Shown here: positions 22,311-30,902 of the stretch, in pieces | Layout: the number at the start of each line of letters is the position of its first letter | How positions within the stretch are numbered: the stretch's first letter is position 1 | Source of the DNA: Reinekea marinisedimentorum | GTDB lineage: Bacteria > Pseudomonadota > Gammaproteobacteria > Pseudomonadales > Natronospirillaceae | DNA length: 64,000 nt | Assembly: GCF_004341165.1 (NCBI RefSeq) | Contig: NZ_SLZR01000009.1 | Location: 124,001-188,000 of the forward strand | Reading direction: 5' to 3' | The notes under the pieces: generated by a model | Told to the model about the DNA's origin: nothing | Seen by the model: the letters and a program-made list of their open reading frames with translations, nothing else | Databases searched by the model: none | Translations under genes and position numbers: made by a program

Positions 22311-25190
22311 TCACCCTACAACCCCAACCAACCGTGCAAAAGTCGCCATCCCCTCATTTGCAATCAAATCCCCATACTCGGGGTTATTGGCAACAAGCCG
22401 ATAGCTGCCATCAGAGTTCTTCTTTACAACCCGTAAAAGATATTGGTTGTCTCCACCCTCATCCTGGCGCTCAATCGCCATAGTCAGATTTGAAATGGAG
22501 CCTGCATTATTGCTGGTGATGCGTTCCAGTAGCAGTAGGTCACCATCCTGGATCGGATTTTTACCGCCATTCATTGAGTTGCCGCTGGCGCGTGCCAGAA
22601 ACAGCCGGCTGTTGTCTTTACGATTATAGTCAGTGGGGATCTCCATGAGTTCTGCCTCATCGGCAGTACCGTTTTTAAAATGCCCGCACGCAATTTTCAG
22701 GTTTGGGAAGTAAGGCAGCTGAACAACATTGCTTTCTGGCTGCTTTGCTTCGACCTGAGGTTTGTCTTTCTCTTTTTTGCGTGAAATTCTGTCGCTGTAC
22801 AGTGCGAGCAGAAGTTCAACCAGTTCCTGCATCATTCTTTCAAGCACATTAATGTGCGCAGCATCGATGTTGATGTTTGCTTTGAAAACACCATGTTCGA
22901 CGGTAAACCATGCTTGCGAATGATTTTGGTCTTTCTTGCTCAGGAAATTGATCGGGTTACTCAACCAGTATTTATGCCAGCGGCTGTCGGTGCTGCTGCA
23001 GTTTTGCAGATCAGCCCTTATATCCGGTAGTAGCTCCGGGTGGCGGTCAAAAATTTCGCGGCTGCGCTGTGCCAGGGCTTCTGTTGTTGGTGGCGTACGC
23101 AGCCCATCCAGCTCAAGAAAGGCTTCGAGCAGAATCGGTTTAAAGCTCTTTGCCATTGAAGTAGTTTCAATGCCCTGCAGCAAAAAGTTCCGATAGACAG
23201 GGTTTCGGGTTATTTTCTGAATTTTTGCGTCATCTTCCTGGTTAGCGACCAGTTCAAACCAGCTGCCTTGTTGCTCTCGCATTTTGGTGAGCTTGAAACC
23301 ATCGTAGAAAAATTCACTCGCGCTTGGCCGGCGGCCAAGGTATTCGCTTAAGCTTTGGTAGGCTTGTATTGCGGTTTTGCCCATTCGAACTAAGTCGGCC
23401 CAGAAGTCGATCAGCTCTGGTGCAATATTTACGAAGCAGCCGTCGGTTAATTCTGGTGTCTTTTTAAGTTTGTTAATTTCTGTCGCACTTGGGTGGTTTT
23501 TGCCAAGCAGCGCCATTGCCCGGTTTAAATAGCTTTTGTGGTTGCCAATAAAATCCAGAACGACCAGATGCGTTTTATCGGTTTCTGGCGACTGACGCAG
23601 GCCGCGTCCCAGTTGTTGCAGGAATAAAATTTTCGATTCTGTTGGGCGTAAAATCAGTACTGTGTCTATAGCAGGTAAGTCTGTACCTTCATTGAACAGA
23701 TCGACAGAGAACAGAACGGAGAGCTTGCCTCTATTGAGTTGTTCCAGCGCTTCATTGCGATGAAGCGTTGAACCTGAATATACCGCAGCAGACGGAATTC
23801 CTTCCTTATTAAACCAGCTGGCCATAAAGTCTGCGTGCCGTTTGCTTATGCAAAAAGCGAGTGTTCTTTGCTGGTGGTGCTTATGCCAGTGCTCGGTAAT
23901 ATGAGTGGCGCGTTTGTTGGTGGCAAAAGCATTGGTGGCTTCGTTAGGGTCAAAGCGCCCATTGCGCCATGGCAGTGCCTGGTAATCGACCGTTTCATCA
24001 TTGATGCCGTAATAGTGAAAGGGCACCAGGATTTTGTCTTCAATACCATTAATAAGGGTGCGTTCAAAAACCCGGTTGTTATCACACAGCTGAATAATGT
24101 CAGCCTGGTCTGTGCGTTCCGGGGTGGCGGTTAAGCCGAGCAGGAATTTTGGTTTGAAGTGATTCAGTAGCTGGCGGTAAGTATTGGCGGTGGCGTGGTG
24201 AAATTCATCAACAATTATGTAATCGAAGTGTTCCGCAGAGAACTGTTCCAGATGGCTTTGCTGGCCGATGGTTTGAACCGAGGCAAACAGAAAATCACTT
24301 TCCTGCTGTTTCTGTTTGCCATTGTAGAACCCAGTGGTTTGCTCCGGCATCAACTGTGTGAAGGTTCTTGCCGCCTGAGTCAGAATTTCTTCACGGTGCG
24401 CAACGAATAGCACGGTTTTAGCGCCTAGCTGCTGAACATCAAAGGCTGAAAGCCAGGTTTTCCCCATGCCGGTTGCCAGTACCACAAGGCCGCGTTTAAA
24501 GCCTTTGTCTCGTGAGCCTTGCAGGGCAGTGAGTGCCTCTAATTGTGCGTTATTGGGTACGGCTTTTGGTTCGTCAATGGCCCCTACTTGCTGTAGTGCT
24601 GGTTTAACCTCACTTCGGCGCTCTATATAATTGCTAATCCAATGATCAGTCAGTTCAACGGTTTGAGAGTGGTTAAATACAGCATCAAACTGATTAAGAA
24701 TATTTTTAAACTCAGGTTCTTTGGTGTTTTGGTCGTAGCGCAGGCACCATTCAATTGCACTGGTTAGTGCCGCTTCACTGATGTTATTTGAACCCACGAA
24801 GGCACAGCCGTTGTACTCTGTGTCATCCTCATTCCTGACAAATATATAAGACTTCATGTGGAAGCTTTGGCGGCCCTTGCATACAAACATTTTTACCTGA
24901 GCACCACTTTGCTGTAATAGCTGTAGATCGCGCAGAGCAGTGGGGTCGGTGATGCACATATAGTCGGAACTGACCAGTTTAATGCTGGCATTACGCTGAA
25001 GGGCGTCTGATAACGCCTCAAAGAGCAGGCGAATACCAGATTTCTGAATGAACGAAACGCTAATGAAAATTTCGTTCGCTCTGTTGATGGCATGCACCAG
25101 CTTTTCCAGCAGTTGATCTTCACCGCCGGTTGTTAATTTTGATCCGTAGCTGAGTGGGTTACTTTTTTGGTTCATACGTTTATTGCTCAA
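22311..25190 (-). CDS. PLD-nuclease / SF2 helicase / S24-like fusion protein
   Basis: 959-residue multidomain protein. Residues 25-150: phospholipase-D-like nuclease half-site (His111, Lys113 in FHMKSY, then FVGSNNISEAAL). Residues 210-560: superfamily 2 helicase with Walker A ATGMGKTW (239-246), DEFHH (328-332), TATP (354-357), and QQLGRGLRQ (525-533). Residues 560-820: unknown helical region. Residues 822-959: LexA/S24-type domain with Ser872 in GNSM and FLARASGNSMNGG. The gene is coupled to a methyltransferase (11-base overlap using a TTG start with AAGGA five bases before; an ATG at 25175 is the alternative). Nuclease plus helicase plus methyltransferase points to DNA defence or restriction. 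No close named system is recognised. Confidence 0.85.
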   Translation of the reverse strand: MSNKRMNQKSNPLSYGSKLTTGGEDQLLEKLVHAINRANEIFISVSFIQKSGIRLLFEALSDALQRNASIKLVSSDYMCITDPTALRDLQLLQQSGAQVKMFVCKGRQSFHMKSYIFVRNEDDTEYNGCAFVGSNNISEAALTSAIEWCLRYDQNTKEPEFKNILNQFDAVFNHSQTVELTDHWISNYIERRSEVKPALQQVGAIDEPKAVPNNAQLEALTALQGSRDKGFKRGLVVLATGMGKTWLSAFDVQQLGAKTVLFVAHREEILTQAARTFTQLMPEQTTGFYNGKQKQQESDFLFASVQTIGQQSHLEQFSAEHFDYIIVDEFHHATANTYRQLLNHFKPKFLLGLTATPERTDQADIIQLCDNNRVFERTLINGIEDKILVPFHYYGINDETVDYQALPWRNGRFDPNEATNAFATNKRATHITEHWHKHHQQRTLAFCISKRHADFMASWFNKEGIPSAAVYSGSTLHRNEALEQLNRGKLSVLFSVDLFNEGTDLPAIDTVLILRPTESKILFLQQLGRGLRQSPETDKTHLVVLDFIGNHKSYLNRAMALLGKNHPSATEINKLKKTPELTDGCFVNIAPELIDFWADLVRMGKTAIQAYQSLSEYLGRRPSASEFFYDGFKLTKMREQQGSWFELVANQEDDAKIQKITRNPVYRNFLLQGIETTSMAKSFKPILLEAFLELDGLRTPPTTEALAQRSREIFDRHPELLPDIRADLQNCSSTDSRWHKYWLSNPINFLSKKDQNHSQAWFTVEHGVFKANINIDAAHINVLERMMQELVELLLALYSDRISRKKEKDKPQVEAKQPESNVVQLPYFPNLKIACGHFKNGTADEAELMEIPTDYNRKDNSRLFLARASGNSMNGGKNPIQDGDLLLLERITSNNAGSISNLTMAIERQDEGGDNQYLLRVVKKNSDGSYRLVANNPEYGDLIANEGMATFARLVGVVG

Positions 25191-25770
25191 TAACTTCCTT
25201 TACAACAATGGCATTCAGCCACTTCTCTTGTTCTCGACCTGGTCTCTGGTCATTTGTTATCCACATGTTTTTCAGGGCTAAACCAGACCCGGAAATAAAA
25301 TCCCTTAGTCGCACCTCTGTCGCATTGGTAAAATTGCGCCCATTTCGACTGACGTCTTCGTTCCCATATTTAAACGAGCAATAAATAATGCCGCTCTGTT
25401 TTAGTTGGTTTGCCAGGTGCTTGAACGTTGCTGGTAGTTCTGGAGCCGGGACATGCAGTAAGCTGGCACAGGCCCATATAGCATCCGCAGGATGCTCTGT
25501 TTTAAACTCCAGAAAGGTCGCAACCTGAACAGCTTGGCCAGATAATTTGCTTGCAGCATCGGCAAGTGGTTTGCTGGCATCGAAGGCGGTTACGTTGTAG
25601 CCAAGCTCTGTAAAGGCTTTGGTATCGCGCCCGCTGCCGCAACCTGCGTCTATTATGTGCGCGCCAGTAGTGAGCAGAGGCAGGAACTGATCGTACAGTG
25701 GCTGCATGTTGACGTTCACCGTGCTCTCTATAAAGGCTTGTGCGTTCAGGGTGTAGTATTTGTTAGACAT
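25180..25770 (-). CDS. Class I SAM-dependent methyltransferase
   Basis: 196 residues with a Rossmann-type SAM site: AHIIDAGCGSGRDTKAF (motif I), VTAFDASKPLA (motif II), and ADAIWACASLLHVPAPELP (motif IV region). It resembles small TehB/UbiE-like methyltransferases, not classic N6-adenine DNA methylases, as no DPPY/NPPY motif is present; in the motif IV position it has ACASLLHVP. It is first of a two-gene unit and overlaps the helicase start by 11 bases, so both are expected in fixed ratio. Substrate (protein, small molecule or nucleic acid) cannot be told. Confidence 0.85.
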   Translation of the reverse strand: MSNKYYTLNAQAFIESTVNVNMQPLYDQFLPLLTTGAHIIDAGCGSGRDTKAFTELGYNVTAFDASKPLADAASKLSGQAVQVATFLEFKTEHPADAIWACASLLHVPAPELPATFKHLANQLKQSGIIYCSFKYGNEDVSRNGRNFTNATEVRLRDFISGSGLALKNMWITNDQRPGREQEKWLNAIVVKEVIEQ

Positions 25771-25856
25771 GACTTCGCTATATTTCCTGTGCGAGGCTGT
25801 GAATTGTAATAGTTCTGGTGCTTGATTGGGACAGTTAGGAGGCCACCTGTTTATAT

Positions 25857-26216
25857 CTAAGCCAACGTTAATATATAGGCTTGCTCAATCTTTTCGGCTG
25901 AAAACACCTGCGCTGGTGAGTCCTTAAACTCAACAACAAGCGCCACTCCTGATATGTACCAGCATTCATACTCTTTCTGCTGGGTTAGTAAATCAATATT
26001 GTTGCTCAGGTAGCTGTGTACTTCGAAGAACGCTTTTACTTTATCGATCTCAACCTCAAACACGCTGCTCATTTGTTCAACGCTGAGTGAGCGTTCTTCG
26101 TTATGTTGCTCTAGAATCAAGGTTTCGTCGTTGGTATCCCAGTAGGTGCTCTTCGGCAATTTCTGGTCGATTAGGTTGCACACCTCAAAGTAGCGATTAA
26201 TCCTGTTGGTGTTCAT
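25857..26216 (-). CDS. Hypothetical protein (119 aa)
   Basis: 119 residues starting MNTNRINRYFEVCNLIDQKL, acidic, with a predicted helical first half and a beta segment CWYISGVALVVEFKDSPAQVF. No signal peptide, helix span or catalytic motif recognised. It lies between the methyltransferase and VIT/VWA genes on the same strand, 41 bases after the latter's stop; it may be part of that transcript. Confidence 0.6.
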   Translation of the reverse strand: MNTNRINRYFEVCNLIDQKLPKSTYWDTNDETLILEQHNEERSLSVEQMSSVFEVEIDKVKAFFEVHSYLSNNIDLLTQQKEYECWYISGVALVVEFKDSPAQVFSAEKIEQAYILTLA

Positions 26217-26257
26217 AGTAGCCGTGCCTCATAGCGCCATTAAACGTGAGGTGGTAT

Positions 26258-28417
26258 TTAAACCACCTCAGTAAACGCTTCTTCAAACAACGCATTGAGC
26301 GTTTCTTCCGAATACTCGCTCTCGGCATAAATTCTTTTAGCCCTAGCCTTACACCATGCCGCCACAGCATCAGATAGAATCTGCCAGTCTGCATCCATCC
26401 AAAGCAGAATCGCCGGCAGTAGCAGCGTCTTATCCAATTCTATCTGGCTCAGCTCAAATACAACTTCTTCATCCAGCCCGTTAGCCTCCAGCCAGAACAA
26501 TTCTACATGGGTTTTGGCTGTGTATTTTTTGCGGTCAAAGTCGATATTGGCTTTTTCCAGTAGCTGCTCAATGATGCCTTCATAAGGCAAGTGCACGCTC
26601 TTGGTGATGTCTATTTTTGTATCCCCATAGGATGCTCTGCGCAGGAGCGCCGGGGTTTCCAAATGATCCGGTTCTGCTGTTGTTCTTCCGGTTCGCAAAG
26701 ATGGGTGCAATTCTATTAATTCGGGTGCGGCTTCCATTGGGCTGCTTGGCGCGCTCGCGTAAAAGTCGTCGCAGGTGTCTGCCATAAAGCTTGGAGTCAT
26801 CTGGCTGGCTTGTTTTAGTACCGGTAAGCCATCGCTGCCGGTTACGGTTTCACTATCCACAAACACAAAGCTGGTGTATTCACTGACAATCTGCAGCTCT
26901 GTGGCTAATGTTGTTGCTTGGCCATCGTTAAGGTTGGGTAGCTGCTTGAGTGTGGCGAGCTTGATCAGTGCATCTGCACTTTCATCGCTGGCAGCCTGCA
27001 TTGGTAAGGTGAATAGTGGTTCGTTGTCAGGCACCGTTTGGACTTTCCCGGGTCTCAGTTCATGCCCGGTGAAGTAGGCGGGTACTGTAGAGTTTTCAAA
27101 TAGCGTTGCAGGAAGGTAATGCCAGTCTGAAATTTCATCTTTAAGTTCAGCTCGCACTGGCGTGCTGCGCACCTGGTCAATCAGGTTGCCGATCTGTGCA
27201 TCCATATTGCTGCGCGGGTTGAGCATGAGTGCATTCCCGGCGCTACCTCGGGATAGGGTTTCCAGCAGCTGCGCATCCACGCCGGTGCCTACGCCGATGC
27301 AGAAAATCCGGCAACCCGCTGTAATGGCTTTGGCTGCAAGTGTGTTAACGGCGTTGTTTGGGTTCCAGACTTGAGCATCGGTAACCAGCAGTATGTCGCC
27401 ACTGCCGTTTTCTTTGACTTGCTCTAATGCCTGCTCAAGCGCAGCAAAGAGTTCTGTACCGCCCATGTTGGCCTGAATGTTGTCGATGTATCTGTAGAGT
27501 TTTTTGCGGTTGGTGTCGGTCAGCTGCTGTAAGCCGGAAAACAGACTGTTGGTGGTGCTACCAAATTTTATGATGTTCAGTTTGTCTTCGGCTTCGAAGT
27601 GCTCAATGGCCTCGCTGATCCCCAGCTTTGCTTCGTTGATTGCTGCGCCTGTCATGGAGCCGGAGCAGTCGATAACCAGCTGTACACTGGTTCTTCTTCT
27701 GGCTTGCCCGGTGGCCGGCGCTTCTAATAAGGCAATGCCGTAGTGTTTTTGGTTTGCTTCGGAACGGGCGGTGAACAACTGGTTGGTGGGCATGCTTGAG
27801 GCCCAGCTGAACATGAAGGTACGGTCCAGTTTTGCCTGGAAGCGCCAGCCATCGTCTTGTGCTTTTATGGCGGTGTTGGCCTGCAGCTTTGCTTCGGGGT
27901 GGTTAGCCAGCCGAATGGTGCCGCTCAGGTTGTAGTCGGCGAAGATGGAGCTGCGCGGCTGGTTGTGTAAGGGTAATGGCGAGTGGCCGTATTTTTCCCC
28001 GATCACCGTGGGCAGGTAGTAGTGCCATAGCCCCTGTTTCATGAATATCAGTGATGCGACTTCCAGTTCCAGTATGGCTTTCTCGCCCGGGGGCAGGTTA
28101 CCGGCATTGACCTGGTACAGGCCGTCACCCAACAGCTCCAGCAGGAAGCTACGCTTGCCACTGGCAATGCCTTCTTCATAGCTTGCAGAGGCCTGCTGGC
28201 TTGCCTGTACCTTGCCGGTAAAGCGTTTGTCGTTGATTAGAATGTTAAAACTGGTGACAACCGCATCGCTCGGTAATGGGAATTGATAGACCGCCTCTAT
28301 GATGTCGTCGGTGTCGTTGGTAAAGCTTTGTTTAATGGTGGTACGCGCAACAATGCCGTCGATGGTGATGTTCACTTCTGCCGATTTCAGTGGCGATTCC
28401 ATAAATACTTCAGTCAT
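26258..28417 (-). CDS. Cytoplasmic VIT and VWA domain protein
   Basis: 719 residues from the ATG at 28417 (AAGGA eight bases upstream; the open frame extends a little further). N-terminal VIT domain (about 1-125: SAEVNITIDGIVARTTIKQSF, IEAVYQFPLPSDAVVTSF), then a von Willebrand A domain with an intact MIDAS motif DCSGS (Asp250, Ser252, Ser254) and later DILLVTDAQVW. The C-terminal 250 residues are unassigned. There is no signal peptide or membrane anchor, unlike sortase-linked relatives. Metal-dependent adhesion-type protein binding is expected; partner unknown. It overlaps the MerR regulator by 8 bases, so it is very probably regulated with or by it. Confidence 0.85.
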   Translation of the reverse strand: MTEVFMESPLKSAEVNITIDGIVARTTIKQSFTNDTDDIIEAVYQFPLPSDAVVTSFNILINDKRFTGKVQASQQASASYEEGIASGKRSFLLELLGDGLYQVNAGNLPPGEKAILELEVASLIFMKQGLWHYYLPTVIGEKYGHSPLPLHNQPRSSIFADYNLSGTIRLANHPEAKLQANTAIKAQDDGWRFQAKLDRTFMFSWASSMPTNQLFTARSEANQKHYGIALLEAPATGQARRRTSVQLVIDCSGSMTGAAINEAKLGISEAIEHFEAEDKLNIIKFGSTTNSLFSGLQQLTDTNRKKLYRYIDNIQANMGGTELFAALEQALEQVKENGSGDILLVTDAQVWNPNNAVNTLAAKAITAGCRIFCIGVGTGVDAQLLETLSRGSAGNALMLNPRSNMDAQIGNLIDQVRSTPVRAELKDEISDWHYLPATLFENSTVPAYFTGHELRPGKVQTVPDNEPLFTLPMQAASDESADALIKLATLKQLPNLNDGQATTLATELQIVSEYTSFVFVDSETVTGSDGLPVLKQASQMTPSFMADTCDDFYASAPSSPMEAAPELIELHPSLRTGRTTAEPDHLETPALLRRASYGDTKIDITKSVHLPYEGIIEQLLEKANIDFDRKKYTAKTHVELFWLEANGLDEEVVFELSQIELDKTLLLPAILLWMDADWQILSDAVAAWCKARAKRIYAESEYSEETLNALFEEAFTEVV

Positions 28418-28811
28418 CTGTGTTGTCCTTTTCTGCTGCTGCAATGAGCGCCACGATCTGTTTGCTGAGTGTGCGTAGCTGCTCCGAGTTCATGCCGGCC
28501 TTTTGCGGGTCTATGGTGAGCTCTACACCGGCGGCCAGGTGAATGTGCGTGAGTACGCGCAGGCTGCCGGGCTCTGCTTCAATGGCCGGCGCTGCCGCTT
28601 CACCTTTCAATATCCGCTGAATGGCATCCAGCGAAAGCCCGGAACTTTGCCACTTCTTAATCGTCAGCAACTGCTCTACGTGGGTCTCGCTGTAGCGTGC
28701 GGTTTTGCGGCTGCCTGTGGGGCGGTCGACCAGGCCCTGCTGTATGTAGTAGCGCACGGTGCGGGCGGGTATGTCCGTTAGGGTGCTCAGTTGTTCCAGT
28801 GTGTGTTCCAT
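28410..28811 (-). CDS. MerR-family transcriptional regulator
   Basis: 133 residues from the ATG at 28811 (MEHTLEQLSTLTDIPARTVRYYIQQGL). The MerR winged helix DIPARTVRYYIQQGLVDRP is clear, followed by SETHVEQLLTIKKWQSSGLSLDAIQRIL. The open frame reaches 28868, but that codon falls in a perfect -35 box (next entry), so 28811 is the better start. The effector domain is short and lacks conserved cysteines, so metal sensing is not indicated. It is translationally coupled to the VIT/VWA gene. Confidence 0.88.
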   Translation of the reverse strand: MEHTLEQLSTLTDIPARTVRYYIQQGLVDRPTGSRKTARYSETHVEQLLTIKKWQSSGLSLDAIQRILKGEAAAPAIEAEPGSLRVLTHIHLAAGVELTIDPQKAGMNSEQLRTLSKQIVALIAAAEKDNTDD

Positions 28812-28839
28812 GGTCGGTCCGGGTGTGGGGCTTGGGGTA

Positions 28840-28868
28840 TTTATAGTAAATGACAGTATAGGTGTCAA
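28840..28868 (-). promoter_or_regulatory. Sigma-70 promoter of the MerR-VIT/VWA operon
   Basis: Read on the minus strand: TTGACA (28868-28863), a 17-base spacer, TATAAA (28845-28840). The overlapping CTATACTG and TGTCA elements around it could be an operator. Expected transcription start is near 28833, 22 bases before the chosen ATG. Confidence 0.8.
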
Positions 28869-28951
28869 ATAGGGGTGTCACTTAAAAGTGTGCTGGGTAT
28901 CGGCGAGGGGCTTCTGTTTACATGGATTATTCGAAATAGGTTTGAGTTTTT

Positions 28952-28990
28952 GATGCTTAAGGCTTACCGGTGCGGTGAGCCTTAAGCATC
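28952..28990. other. Long imperfect hairpin (18-bp stem)
   Basis: GATGCTTAAGGCTTACCG pairs with CGGTGAGCCTTAAGCATC (one G-T pair), loop GTG. It lies between the MerR promoter and the end of the secreted-protein gene. There is no T-run on the correct side, so it may be a repeat remnant or a 3' stabilising stem rather than an intrinsic terminator. Confidence 0.55.
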
Positions 28991-29028
28991 AGTACTTTCT
29001 TGGCCAGTGATTAACTAACCATCAGCAA

Positions 29029-29979
29029 TCAATAAACCCCCGTCAGCATGTTCCGTTTAATCGTCACCGAATAAGCATCTGATTTAGAAATAGAAAAATT
29101 CAGTAGCTCGGCTGATTTATCAATGTAGTCTGAGTTTTGATTAGCAAGCCCAACAATATATTGCTTACGCGGGGATGACCACTTTACCTTCAGCTCTTTC
29201 TTAAGGGCCTGGTAATTACCACCGTAGTAAGCACTGGCCACAACGTTTTCATTGCCTTGAACGGCCAACCAAACCATTAGAAAATCATCTTGGCTGCCAT
29301 ACCAGCCGCTTATTTCATTATTGTGGGTGAAACTACCCTGGTCTATAAGCGCAACGACATGGGTAATGGGGCCTGTATGCTGTTTAAATGGAATGTCGGG
29401 TTGTTGGAAGCTTGCACGAAAGTTACGTTCGGAGCCCTCAATAAAGATTACCCGCCAGGCGCTATCTATCGGGTCTACCGTGGCTGGCAGGGTGGCGCGT
29501 AATAGATTGGGCAGATTGTTTACAGAATGTAGGGCCTCCATATTATATTGAAGTATCTTTAAGCGATCGTTTTCCGATCGATAGAACGACTTCACGCAGC
29601 TGGTCGTATTACAGGATGCGCGCTCATCAAGTAATTCTCTGCTTTCGGTAACACCCAAAAACTGTGGGTACTTATAGGCCCAGCGCTCGTTGCTGCTATG
29701 CAGCAATTCATCGTACAGATCAGCAAAGCTAGCGTGGTAGCTGTTTAGTAGAGTGTCATCGCAAAACTGGCTCGGTATGGGCCGGGTGCCGCTTTGGCAT
29801 AAGCTGGCCGTGGTTGATTTCACTTCACCCGTACCCATGACCAACGTGCCTGTAGCTACCGATGGGCAGGGTGTGCTCTGGAATGCTATTTGTCCCTGAG
29901 CGTTTTTGCACTGGTAGATATTGCCTGCTAAGGCACTACCGGATATCAAAGCAGTAGCAAGTAATAAACCCTTTTTCAT
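29029..29979 (-). CDS. Secreted Cys-rich protein with DUF4124-like start (paralogue A)
   Basis: 316 residues with signal peptide MKKGLLLATALISGSALAG. The mature start NIYQCKNAQGQIAFQSTPCP is like DUF4124. A middle block with LCQSG...FCDDTLLNSYHASFADLYDELL and ERASCNTTSCVKSFYRSENDRLKIL recalls the LprI-type lysozyme-inhibitor motif (Cys-x4-Cys-Val, Tyr-Arg...Leu). Its cysteine positions match those of the plus-strand paralogue at 30902-31852, also 316 residues. Periplasmic location expected. Function unknown; the LprI likeness is weak and only suggestive. Confidence 0.7.
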   Translation of the reverse strand: MKKGLLLATALISGSALAGNIYQCKNAQGQIAFQSTPCPSVATGTLVMGTGEVKSTTASLCQSGTRPIPSQFCDDTLLNSYHASFADLYDELLHSSNERWAYKYPQFLGVTESRELLDERASCNTTSCVKSFYRSENDRLKILQYNMEALHSVNNLPNLLRATLPATVDPIDSAWRVIFIEGSERNFRASFQQPDIPFKQHTGPITHVVALIDQGSFTHNNEISGWYGSQDDFLMVWLAVQGNENVVASAYYGGNYQALKKELKVKWSSPRKQYIVGLANQNSDYIDKSAELLNFSISKSDAYSVTIKRNMLTGVY

Positions 29980-30131
29980 TTCGTTTTAATCTCCTTTCGC
30001 AATGTCCCTTAATGGCGTCCGAAATGCGCCCCAGTTTTATTAAAAGCAGCCAATATGATTTGCTGGCATTTATTTGTAAAGTAATTGTGGTAAAAATGAG
30101 CAGAATCATAAGGACAGCAAGGGAGTTAATC

Positions 30132-30902
30132 GTGTTTTCAATAATTAAGGACATTCTTTCACTAAAATTTATTGCCAATCGCCCACTGAGCTGGCTGATC
30201 CGTATAGGCCTTCTTTGGTTGGTGGTTGATCATCTGGCCTCGATAAAGTTCGTGGGTACGCAAATGCAGGAGCAGGCAGAAAGCATTAATGGCGGCGCAG
30301 CTGCACAATCTGCTGTGTTGATATCTGAAGTAAATGTTCCGGAATTAATTGCGGATGAGCAGCTGCGGCAATGCATTAGTCGCAGCTCGGGTTTTATCGT
30401 CAATCGCGAAAAAACAACCGATGCTCTCACCTATCTGGATTGTGCTGGCCTGGGTATCACCAATCTTTCCGGGGTAGAGTTGTTTCCTCAGATTCATTCT
30501 GTTTCTCTGCAGCAGGCAGAGGTGCTCAGTCTTGAGCCACTGCACTCCTTAGCACAGTTGAACAGTGTGGATTTAACTGACGTCACTACCGTGACCATTG
30601 AACAGGTTTATGCCTTGGCTCCGCTGAAGAAAATACGCTGGCCGGTGTTGGCAGAAATACCCTGTACCCGGCTACGTGAATTAGCCGGTGCAGATAAAGA
30701 TAAGTTAATGCTTTTAAAGCAAGCCGATAACCGGTCGTGTTGGGGCGCAAATTCAAATGCAACCCGTAATGAACTGGTGAGCTTCAGAATGAAGGATAGC
30801 CGTGGCGAATACATCAGTAATGAAGATTGGTTTTATTTTCAGAAGCTGGAAAAAGAATACAACGCCAATAAAAGCTATGACGATGCAAAAGGGAGTTTCT
30901 AA
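30132..30902 (+). CDS. Membrane-anchored LRR-like protein (about 256 aa)
   Basis: Start chosen at a GTG (30132) six bases after AAGGGAG; the frame is open from 30012 with an ATG at 30096, but these lack a ribosome site. An N-terminal helix (WLIRIGLLWLVVDHL) is followed by a periplasmic region containing a short leucine-rich stretch: LDCAGLGITNLSGVELFPQIHSV, LEPLHSLAQLNSVDL, LAPLKKI. Cysteines are present near SRCISR-like, LDCAG, IPCTR and SCWGA. Its stop and the next gene's start share one base (TAATG), so the two are coupled. No family recognised. Confidence 0.6.
   Translation: MFSIIKDILSLKFIANRPLSWLIRIGLLWLVVDHLASIKFVGTQMQEQAESINGGAAAQSAVLISEVNVPELIADEQLRQCISRSSGFIVNREKTTDALTYLDCAGLGITNLSGVELFPQIHSVSLQQAEVLSLEPLHSLAQLNSVDLTDVTTVTIEQVYALAPLKKIRWPVLAEIPCTRLRELAGADKDKLMLLKQADNRSCWGANSNATRNELVSFRMKDSRGEYISNEDWFYFQKLEKEYNANKSYDDAKGSF

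Noticed and set aside
25857-26216. Antitoxin-like role for the 119-residue protein
   Set aside because: No toxin partner and no DNA-binding motif is visible; no function is claimed.
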